A DNA stretch of 38,970 bases from the NCBI GenBank assembly GCA_900320955.1, contig ONUN01000013.1, forward strand, positions 1 through 38,970, given 5' to 3'. The stretch's first letter is position 1, and each line of letters opens with the position of its first letter. The stretch comes from an uncultured Methanobrevibacter sp. (GTDB lineage: Archaea; Methanobacteriota; Methanobacteria; Methanobacteriales; Methanobacteriaceae). Position numbers and translations under genes: made by a program. Below are positions 32,796 through 38,970 of the stretch, in pieces. The notes beneath the pieces are model-generated. The model had not been told where the DNA came from and made no database searches. It saw only the letters and a program-made list of their open reading frames with translations.

Positions 32796-33386
32796 ATGAG
32801 CGTTGAAAGTGGAAATACGGAAGAAAAAATCATTGCAGCTACATTTGGGTTAATTAAAAGGGAAGGTTTTGATAAGGTAACAACAAAAAAGATTGCAGCT
32901 GAAGCTGGAGTCAATGAAGTAACTATTTTTAGAAAGTTTCAAAACAAGCAAAACCTGCTGGATATTACCAAAGACCACTATATGGATTTATTTTTGAATA
33001 AAATGGAAAAAATCTTCAGCTTTGATGAAGATGAAAGTATCGAACAGTATTTAAAAGATAACTTTTTCGGACTTTTAAACCTTTCTGATGATGAATTTAG
33101 CGTGATTAAAGTGGCTATGGAAGAAGTGGGTGAAGTTTCAGATAAAAAACATTTAATTTCACAGATTACTGATGTAATTCTTGATAAGATTGAAGAATTT
33201 TTCAAATTGAAGATTCAAAAAGGTGAAATCAGGGATACTGATCCTAGGGTATTGTCAGTAATGTGTTTTAGTGTAACTTTTCAATCCATCGTTCTGTGGA
33301 AAATCTACGACAAAACCCCTGATGTGGAATCAGAACAATATTTTCAGGAATACATGAACATAATATTTAATGGAATTAAAGAATAA
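32796..33386 (+). CDS. TetR/AcrR family transcriptional regulator
   Basis: A 196-residue regulator. The N-terminal helix-turn-helix is typical of TetR (IIAATFGLIKREGFDKVTTK, then IAAEAGVNEVTIFRKFQNKQ); the C-terminal ligand domain is helical. Start is nearly leaderless: the sequence before it holds AATTATA and TATAATT as an inverted repeat (about 32771-32795) that could be an autoregulatory operator. The gene lies between ccdA and an LCM-type methyltransferase with an operator-like site in its promoter, so it may control either. Effector unknown. Confidence 0.9.
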   Translation: MSVESGNTEEKIIAATFGLIKREGFDKVTTKKIAAEAGVNEVTIFRKFQNKQNLLDITKDHYMDLFLNKMEKIFSFDEDESIEQYLKDNFFGLLNLSDDEFSVIKVAMEEVGEVSDKKHLISQITDVILDKIEEFFKLKIQKGEIRDTDPRVLSVMCFSVTFQSIVLWKIYDKTPDVESEQYFQEYMNIIFNGIKE

Positions 33387-33631
33387 TTGTCTAGGGGTTA
33401 TATTAATTTTATTCAGTAGATTTTTGAAAAAATGATGGAAATTGCTTTGTGTATTTATTTATATACCGTTTTCCTCTGATTGTAATTTCTTCTGTAAACT
33501 TTTTTTGTGGGATTAACTTTTTTTTAAAAAATTCATTATATTTAAATGTATAGTATAAAATTTAGGCACACCTAAAAATTTATATATTCATTCAACAATA
33601 TTAGAATATATAACAAAACGAGGTAAAATGA
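33387..33631. promoter_or_regulatory. intergenic region before the methyltransferase gene
   Basis: A T-rich stretch, two possible TATA elements (33549-33560 and 33578-33590), and the operator-like TTTAGG-N4-CCTAAA site (33561-33576) between them. Ribosome site AGGT at 33621-33624. No further gene seen. Confidence 0.5.
33561..33576. promoter_or_regulatory. TTTAGG-N4-CCTAAA operator-like site before the methyltransferase gene
   Basis: TTTAGGCACACCTAAA, an inverted repeat with perfect six-base arms next to a TATA element. Matches the ung site in all arm positions and the site at 4687-4702 in all but one. Confidence 0.55.
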
Positions 33632-34411
33632 ATGAATTTAGAAGGAGTTGAAAAAACAATGCTTTTGACAATCTACACAAAAGCAAAGCATTCCAGACAA
33701 AAGAATCATAAGTTCTATGATTCAAAAGCTATTGAGGTCATCTCACAAATAGATTATGACTTCACAATGGCCGATAAGGACAGAAAGATGCAATTGGGAG
33801 TAATTTCAAGAACAATTGTTCTGGATGATATGGTATCAGATTACATATCAAAGCATCCAAAATGCACAATAATCAATATAGCATCAGGAATGGATACAAG
33901 ATTCAACCGATTGGATAACGGTCAAATCAGATGGTACAATGTCGATTTGGAAAATTCCGCAAAATTCAGATTGAACTATATTGAAGATACAGATAGGGTA
34001 AAAACATTGGCCTACTCAGCAATGGATCCCGCTTGGGCAAGCGAAATTAATGCTGATGGAGATGTGCTGTTTATCATTGAAGGACTGACAATGTATCTGA
34101 ATCAGAATGATGTATCGGATATACTGAATATCATTGATGAAAACTTCAAGAATTGCACAATATTTGTTGAAATCATGCCGCCAACTTCCGTTGAAAACGT
34201 TAAGGAAATATCCGTTGAAGAAACAGACTCCAAATTTACATGGGGAGTTAAAAAAGGTATTGAACTGACAAAATTAAATTCAGATTTCAATTGGATAAAG
34301 GACGTGAATCTATTTGATGGAGCAGACATTTACAGGCCAATATATAGGTTATTCACATGGATTCCAAATCTAAGAAATAAGATGGACTACATTGCAGTCC
34401 TGGAAAAATAG
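33632..34411 (+). CDS. SAM-dependent methyltransferase, leucine carboxyl methyltransferase (LCM) type
   Basis: A 259-residue class I methyltransferase. TIINIASGMDTRFNRLDNGQ is the SAM-binding glycine loop with the D-T-R-x-x-R signature of the LCM/Ppm1 family, WYNVDLENSAKFR carries the acidic ribose-binding residue, and FIIEGLTMYLN the conserved EG-[VL]-x-x-Y. Bacterial and archaeal members methylate carboxyl or hydroxyl groups in small molecules; the target here is unknown. The promoter has a palindrome shared with ung and the PanE-like gene. A TetR gene lies upstream. Base composition is as in its neighbours. Confidence 0.88.
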   Translation: MNLEGVEKTMLLTIYTKAKHSRQKNHKFYDSKAIEVISQIDYDFTMADKDRKMQLGVISRTIVLDDMVSDYISKHPKCTIINIASGMDTRFNRLDNGQIRWYNVDLENSAKFRLNYIEDTDRVKTLAYSAMDPAWASEINADGDVLFIIEGLTMYLNQNDVSDILNIIDENFKNCTIFVEIMPPTSVENVKEISVEETDSKFTWGVKKGIELTKLNSDFNWIKDVNLFDGADIYRPIYRLFTWIPNLRNKMDYIAVLEK

Positions 34412-34414
34412 GTC

Positions 34415-34909
34415 TTACTCATGGTTTTTGGACCATTGGTAAGCTATTCTGGCAGATCCATCCGCAACATATATTGTTCCGCATTTCTGGAAATCATTTT
34501 TTTCAATCTGCCTTTGCATAACCAGATTGTTTGGATGGGTGTCGATTCGAATATTGTTTGAAATGTTCTTACAATATTCAATCAAAAAATTGAAAATTCC
34601 CTTAAGTTTACCATCACTTGCAATGCGATGTAATGTAATATATTCATCTTCATTCAGCCAGTTTCCATTTTCTATGTACTGGTAGGTTGGCTCAGCCCTG
34701 TTGAAAAGTGCAAATACTCCATGAGGAGTGTCATCATTGCATATCAAATAGCAGACCCTTTTACGGATATCATCTTCAACCAAATCTTGTGTTGGATATG
34801 AATGGCCCCATTGAGTTGGATTGCCGGTTTTAATCATGAATTCCTGCGCTGATTTGTATATGTCCATAATTGCAGACAGATCATCCATTTCAGCATTTCG
34901 AATATGCAT
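34415..34909 (-). CDS. GNAT family N-acetyltransferase
   Basis: A 164-residue single-domain GNAT enzyme: MHIRNAEMDDLSAIMDIYKS at the N-terminus, QWGHSYPTQDLVEDDI, a weak acetyl-CoA segment (LHRIASDGKLKGIFNFLIEY) and IRIDTHPNNLVMQRQIEKND with the conserved Asn and FQKCGTIY end. This branch is often annotated as small-molecule or antibiotic-type acetyltransferase; substrate unknown. It begins one base after the stop of the upstream cysteine-synthase-like gene, so the two are likely co-transcribed, as is serine or cysteine acetylation, though that link is only suggestive. Confidence 0.88.
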   Translation of the reverse strand: MHIRNAEMDDLSAIMDIYKSAQEFMIKTGNPTQWGHSYPTQDLVEDDIRKRVCYLICNDDTPHGVFALFNRAEPTYQYIENGNWLNEDEYITLHRIASDGKLKGIFNFLIEYCKNISNNIRIDTHPNNLVMQRQIEKNDFQKCGTIYVADGSARIAYQWSKNHE

Positions 34910-34910
34910 C

Positions 34911-35879
34911 TTAAATCACTTTAAAATCTAAAAGCTTGATATTATTGGAAATCAATTCGGGATTGTCATCGATTTTTTCGGATAGTCTTGTAGTTATGTA
35001 TTTCTTGTTGTCATCTGGAAAAACAGTAGCTATTTTTAAATTTTCATTGTCCATAATGACACTTGCAAGGAAATTTGCACCGCTGGAAATCCCAATTCCC
35101 AAACCGAATTCATTGGCTATTCTTTTTGACATGTTTATTGCATCACAGTCATGAATCAAAACAATGTCATCAATCAAATCCTGATTAACAATACTTGGAA
35201 TAAAGTCATCACCTATTCCTTCAATCATGTGGCTGCCTTCTTCCATTCCCATTTTAAGGATAGATAATGTTGACGGTTCGAGAGCAAAAACTTTGGAGTC
35301 GGAGTTGTTGTCTTTCAATCTTTTTCCAATACCCATCAATGTTCCGCCGGTTCCGATACCTGAAACGAAAGCGTTAACGTCAGGAACATCATCAAGAATT
35401 TCCTGGCCGGTTGTTTTATATTGGGCTTCAACATTTAATTCATTGTCAAACTGGAGAGGCCTGTATGCTCCGGTTTCATTTGCAAACTCTTCGGCTAGTT
35501 CAAGACCTCTTTTGAAACCGCCTTCCTCTTTAGAGATAAGATGGACGTGAGCGCCATACATTTCAATAAGTTTTCTTCTCTCAAGAGAAACCCAATCCGG
35601 CATGAAAATATGGACGTCATGACCATAGAGAGCGCCAATGGCACTGAATGCAATTCCAGTATTTCCGCTTGTAACTTCAACAATTGCCTGGCCGTCTTTC
35701 AGATTTCCGTTTTCTCTTTCTTTTTGAATGATATATAAAGCGATTCTATCTTTAATGCTTCCTGAATAATTGTAGAATTCAAGTTTAGTGTAAATGCTAC
35801 CTTTCTTTCCTTCATATTCATAATCAATTTGTATCATTGGGGTATTTCCAACTAATTTTCCAATATTCATAACTCTCAT
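34911..35879 (-). CDS. cysteine synthase family PLP enzyme
   Basis: A 322-residue fold-type II PLP enzyme. IGKLVGNTPMIQI, YSGSIKDRIALYI with the PLP lysine, TSGNTGIAFSAIGALYGHDV and GIGTGGTLMGIGKRL match cysteine synthase (CysK/CysM) family, whose reaction is O-acetylserine plus sulfide to cysteine. The usual LE-x-x-NP-x-GSVKDR is LEFYNYSGSIKDR, so this is a divergent branch and may act as a cystathionine beta-synthase-like or other beta-replacement enzyme. The start at 35879 sits about 25 bases from a TATA-like ATATATTATACT; the ATG three codons in is also possible. Adjacent GNAT gene could be an acetyl transferase partner. Confidence 0.9.
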   Translation of the reverse strand: MRVMNIGKLVGNTPMIQIDYEYEGKKGSIYTKLEFYNYSGSIKDRIALYIIQKERENGNLKDGQAIVEVTSGNTGIAFSAIGALYGHDVHIFMPDWVSLERRKLIEMYGAHVHLISKEEGGFKRGLELAEEFANETGAYRPLQFDNELNVEAQYKTTGQEILDDVPDVNAFVSGIGTGGTLMGIGKRLKDNNSDSKVFALEPSTLSILKMGMEEGSHMIEGIGDDFIPSIVNQDLIDDIVLIHDCDAINMSKRIANEFGLGIGISSGANFLASVIMDNENLKIATVFPDDNKKYITTRLSEKIDDNPELISNNIKLLDFKVI

Positions 35880-36073
35880 CCGATTTTATAATAGTATAAT
35901 ATATGTTTCTAATTCATTAAAAACTTTTTTTAGATATCGATAATTTTTGGAAATGTGTAATGCAATTGATGGATTTGGAAAATTCAAAAAGGTAGTTTAA
36001 CTAATTATCTGAAATAGGCAAAAAGTTGTCATGTGAGATAAAGGTATAATCTCACAAACAATTTCCATTAATC
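35880..36073. other. intergenic region between metal ATPase and cysteine synthase-like gene
   Basis: Holds the promoter of the cysteine-synthase-like gene near 35903-35915 and the hairpin terminator of the metal ATPase (36032-36056). Nothing else seen. Confidence 0.4.
36032..36056 (-). terminator. 8-bp hairpin after the metal ATPase gene
   Basis: TGTGAGAT and ATCTCACA (36032-36039 and 36049-36056) pair around nine bases. On the minus strand it is 18 bases after the ATPase stop and is followed by ACTTTTTGCC, so it can end that transcript. Confidence 0.55.
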
Positions 36074-37939
36074 TTAATTCATGACATTACTTGTTTTTTT
36101 ATAGAATACTACATTTTTAGATTTATTATAGTCTCTTTTTGAAATTCTGTATTTTGTCAGGGTTGATGAATAGATTATCACTGCTACAGATCCTATGTTG
36201 TGAATCAGGGCTCCTTCAATTGGATTTAAGATTCCAAACATTGCCAATGCCATTGCAATAATGTTTAAGGTTAGGGCAAATGCTATGCTTATATTGATGG
36301 TTCTGACAGTTTTTCTGGAAATGCCAATCAAATGAGGTATGTCTCCAATATTGTCATGTATTAATGTGATATTAGCTGCCTCGACACTAACATCACTGCC
36401 GATATTTCCCATAGCTATTCCAACATTGGCCTTTTTAAGTGAAGGAGCATCGTTTACTCCATCTCCAATCATTGCAACTTCATGTCCGAGAAGCTGCTCT
36501 TCCTTTATGTAATTTGTTTTGTCTTCCGGCAGACAGTTGAATTTAACATTTCTAACTTTAACCTCATTTGCAATGTATTTTGCAGTTTTTTCGTTGTCTC
36601 CTGTAAGCAATGTTGTTTTGATTTGAAGTTTCTTTAGATTTCTTATGGTTTCCTTTGAATTTTCCCGCAATGTGTCTGCAAGCAATACACTGCCTATGAG
36701 TTTTCCATTCTCTGAAACGAATATGGAAATATTATTGCTTTCAGTTTCAAAATCTTTCAAATCAATGTTTTCTGATTCCATTAGATATCTATTTCCTGCT
36801 ATTACTTTTGAACCGTTGACGATTCCGGTTACACCTTTACCGATATGCATTGTGAAATCTTCAACATCAAATAGCTCTTCCTCATTGTCATGATATTTTA
36901 CAATTGCCTTTGCTATGGGATGCTCTGATTTTGATTCAAGGGATGCAAGAATTCTCATCATTTTTTTAGGGTTATCAGAAACGATATCAACAACTTCAGG
37001 AGTTCCGTATGTTAATGTTCCTGTTTTATCGAATACCAATTCATCAGTTCTTGCCAATTCCTCTATTGATGCTCCGTCTTTAACTAGAATACCGTATTTT
37101 GTCAGGTTTCCGATTGCAGCCATAATTGCTGTTGGTGTGGCTAGAACAAGTGCACAGGGACAGAACACTACAAGAATTGTCACTGATCTTGCAATTTCAA
37201 ATGTAAACAGATATGTAAGAATTGCCGCTGCGAAAGCTATTGCAACAATAACTGTTGCCCATTTATCCGCTTGACGAACTACATTGGCATTTTCAGGGGA
37301 TGAAGATTCAACCAATCTGATTAATTTTTGAAGTGAACTGTCTTCGCTTACTTTTGTTGTTTCCATTGTAAATGAACCGTAAAGATTGATTGTTCCACTG
37401 TATACTTCATCATTAGCTTTTTTATCAACTGGCAGGGACTCTCCAGTTAATGTTGACTGGTCTATTGAAGTTTCACCGTTAATTATCCTGCCGTCTGTTG
37501 GAATGCTTTCGCCTGGAAGCACTTTTAGGATATCTCCAATTTGAACTTCTGAGGCGAGTATCCTTTCTTCTTTTCCATTTCTAATTCTTACTGCAACTTG
37601 AGGAGTCATATTTGCCAGTTCTTTGATTCTGCCTTGGGTTTTGGATACAGTATATTCTTCTAAAAATCCACCGATTGCCATGATTGTTGCTATTTCACCG
37701 GCAGCAAATATTTCTCCGATTATTATTGATGCAACAATAGCTATTGAAACCAGTAAATCTGCTTTAATATCAAATTCAGTAATAAGTCCTTCAGCACATT
37801 CCTTGAATATTGGAATTCCACATAAAATTACTGCAATCCAGGATAGATAGTCTATGGATAGGATGAAACTTGCTATTAAACTGATGGATGATATCATTAT
37901 TGCCAGCAAGTCTATTTTTTCATGTTTTGAGAATTTCAT
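36074..37939 (-). CDS. P1B-type heavy metal translocating ATPase
   Basis: A 621-residue membrane pump with no N-terminal metal-binding domain. Landmarks: TGES in the actuator domain (LTGESLPVDKKA), the CPC metal site (FCPCALVLATP, about 258-260), DKTGTLTYGTP with the phosphorylated Asp (about 304), SEHPIAKAI with the P1B His-Pro, and GDGVNDAPSLKKANVGIAMG. In the last membrane helices the sequence ALIHNIGSVAVI lacks the M-x-x-S-S of copper pumps, so zinc, cadmium, cobalt, iron or manganese are better candidates. A palindrome that resembles CsoR-type operators covers the promoter region 23-40 bases before the start. Divergent from the alpha/beta hydrolase. Confidence 0.92.
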   Translation of the reverse strand: MKFSKHEKIDLLAIMISSISLIASFILSIDYLSWIAVILCGIPIFKECAEGLITEFDIKADLLVSIAIVASIIIGEIFAAGEIATIMAIGGFLEEYTVSKTQGRIKELANMTPQVAVRIRNGKEERILASEVQIGDILKVLPGESIPTDGRIINGETSIDQSTLTGESLPVDKKANDEVYSGTINLYGSFTMETTKVSEDSSLQKLIRLVESSSPENANVVRQADKWATVIVAIAFAAAILTYLFTFEIARSVTILVVFCPCALVLATPTAIMAAIGNLTKYGILVKDGASIEELARTDELVFDKTGTLTYGTPEVVDIVSDNPKKMMRILASLESKSEHPIAKAIVKYHDNEEELFDVEDFTMHIGKGVTGIVNGSKVIAGNRYLMESENIDLKDFETESNNISIFVSENGKLIGSVLLADTLRENSKETIRNLKKLQIKTTLLTGDNEKTAKYIANEVKVRNVKFNCLPEDKTNYIKEEQLLGHEVAMIGDGVNDAPSLKKANVGIAMGNIGSDVSVEAANITLIHDNIGDIPHLIGISRKTVRTINISIAFALTLNIIAMALAMFGILNPIEGALIHNIGSVAVIIYSSTLTKYRISKRDYNKSKNVVFYKKTSNVMN

Positions 37940-37961
37940 TTTAAACAGCCCTACATATAGA

Positions 37962-37979
37962 TATACCCGATAGGGTATA
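37962..37979. promoter_or_regulatory. palindromic metal-operator-like site at the ATPase promoter
   Basis: TATACCCGATAGGGTATA, perfect seven-base arms with a GATA centre, 23 bases before the ATPase ATG. TACCC...GGGTA is the pattern of CsoR/RcnR-family sites; identification is by resemblance. Confidence 0.6.
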
Positions 37980-38134
37980 ATTTGAATTTTTAAAAAAAAT
38001 AAGATTTCAGCATATTAAAATTTATAACAAGTGTATAAGTTTTAAATTAGCTAAAACCTTATTTAATATTAATTCATAGATTTTTATTTTAATAGGCAAT
38101 GAAAAATTATATATAAATTAATTATTCTATTTCA

Positions 38135-38152
38135 TATACCTTATAGGGTATA
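38135..38152. promoter_or_regulatory. palindromic metal-operator-like site at the hydrolase promoter
   Basis: TATACCTTATAGGGTATA, 16 of 18 bases equal to the site at 37962-37979; eleven bases upstream of the TATA element of the hydrolase. Confidence 0.6.
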
Positions 38153-38234
38153 ATGTTATTTTGATATATAAATGTTTCGATGTAGTGTGTCATTGACAGA
38201 AAGTATTTTACCCTTAAGATTAAAATTGAATATT

Positions 38235-38970
38235 ATGAATTTGAATTATGTCGTTGAAGGAAAAGGAGAACCGTTAATATTTCTTCATTGGCTTTCTGAT
38301 GATTTGAAATTTTGGGAAGTTTTAACAAGCACTCTTAATGAAAAATATCAAGTTATCAGGATTGACTTAAGAGGCCATGGAGAATCTGAGTTGGGTGATG
38401 ATGAGATTAGTATTGCTACTTATGCAGATGATTTGAAAAACCTTTTGGATGACCTTCAAATAGATGCCGGAAATTTGGTCGGATTTTCATTGGGGGGGGG
38501 GAGTTGTTGCACTGGATTTTGCAATTAGATATCCGGATTACGTATCCTCGATTGTGTTGATGTCCACTTTTGCGAAATGCGATGAGAACATTATACTCAC
38601 TTTAAATGAATTTAAGAGTGAGCTTGATAAGGGCTATGATGAGTTCTATGATTACATGATTCCTAAAGTATTATGTCCAGACGTAATTGATAAAAACAGG
38701 GAAGAGTTGGAGATGTTGAAACAGATTTCATCACAAAATGCAAATGTGGATGCATATAAAAAGGCTGTGGATGCTTGTTTAAATTTCAATGTGGAAAATG
38801 AATTAGGTCAAATTGAAGTCCCGGCATTGGTTTTTGCCGGAAAGTATGATGAAATATTTTCTGTAAGTGTACAGGAAAACATTCACAGGCATATCAATAA
38901 GTCAAAATTCATTGTTTTGGATGATGTAAGGCATAATCTTCTTGTTGGTATAAATAATGCAAAAATTTCT
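38235..38970 (+). CDS. alpha/beta hydrolase, out of frame at a G10 run (3' partial)
   Basis: Alpha/beta hydrolase fold enzyme. LNYVVEGKGEPLIFLHW, IRIDLRGHGESELGDDE and the nucleophile elbow GFSLGG (Ser) are in the first frame; after the G10 run (38492-38501) that frame ends at a TAG at 38526. The next frame continues the family pattern without a stop to the window end: VVALDFAIRYPDYVSSIVLM, FAGKYDEIFSV with the catalytic Asp, and DVRHNLLVG with the catalytic His. Nine G would restore one frame. Start ATG 38235 is chosen because an ATG at 38172 overlaps the TATA element. Substrate unknown; it shares a metal-type operator with the ATPase. The gene runs past the window end. Confidence 0.75.
38492..38501 (+). 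repeat. G10 homopolymer inside the hydrolase nucleophile elbow
   Basis: Ten consecutive G in a strongly AT-rich genome, placed directly after the catalytic Ser codon region. The only run of this kind in the window. Confidence 0.9.

Larger units (their letters stand above)
37940..38234. promoter_or_regulatory. divergent promoter region between metal ATPase and hydrolase
   Basis: Contains the two TATACC-N6-GGGTATA sites (37962-37979 and 38135-38152), each near its own gene, a TATA-like element for the hydrolase (38164-38172) and AT-rich sequence between. No other gene seen. Confidence 0.55.

Noticed and set aside
1-38970. tRNA, rRNA, CRISPR arrays, insertion sequences or prophage genes
   Set aside because: No conserved RNA motif, no regular repeat-spacer series, no transposase, integrase or phage structural gene seen by eye; a covariance search would be needed for small RNAs.

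Overview
The window looks like chromosomal DNA of an AT-rich methanogenic archaeon of the order Methanobacteriales, most likely Methanobrevibacter or a close relative. The reasons are archaeal TATA-type promoters at short distances from starts, GGAG/AGGT ribosome binding sites, T-run terminators, a secreted cysteine peptidase of the kind used on pseudomurein, several zinc-ribbon and surface proteins, and a malate dehydrogenase and ferredoxin of methanogen type. There are no rRNA or tRNA genes, no CRISPR array and no insertion sequence. Gene assignments rest on motifs read by eye; no database search was possible.

Layout. 1-3630: an Mrp/NBP35 ATPase cut by the window start, an msrAB fusion with a small SseB-like gene, a small gene pair that may be one frameshifted gene, and two more SseB-like genes. 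3738-7584: a ketopantoate-reductase-like enzyme, a GNAT/zinc-ribbon protein with a palindromic promoter, a RecB/Cas4-like Fe-S nuclease and a small anchored surface protein. 7793-9482: iron-sulfur flavoprotein, ferredoxin, Nudix hydrolase, ABM-domain protein. 9602-13830: a large secreted Ig-like/cysteine peptidase protein, then malate dehydrogenase coupled to an SstT-type transporter. 13937-16882: a four-gene membrane cluster around TelA. 16895-19810: DTD, a broken-looking hypothetical gene, a TPR protein, a PPOX-family flavoprotein, a highly structured intergenic region and uracil-DNA glycosylase. 19812-21593: small secreted proteins and a cysteine-cluster protein.

21677-26118 is the most remarkable locus: an HTH-FHA protein, a giant Ser/Thr kinase-helical repeat-Hsp70 ATPase fusion, and a 42-residue protein translationally coupled to it. 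It reads as a phospho-signalling module with a built-in chaperone-type ATPase. 26223-28073 adds a LytS-type 5TM receptor without a kinase and a TPR-HIRAN protein.

28161-35879 holds redox enzymes (nitroreductase, disulfide reductase, old-yellow-enzyme relative), a secreted thioredoxin with a CcdA partner, a TetR regulator, an LCM-type methyltransferase, a GNAT acetyltransferase and a cysteine-synthase-like enzyme. 36074-38970 holds a P1B metal ATPase and, divergently, an alpha/beta hydrolase that is out of frame at a run of ten G.

Two operator families stand out: TTTAGG-N4-CCTAAA-like sites at three promoters (ketopantoate-reductase-like gene, ung, methyltransferase), and a TATACC-N6-GGGTATA pair, one in front of each of the divergent metal ATPase and hydrolase genes.
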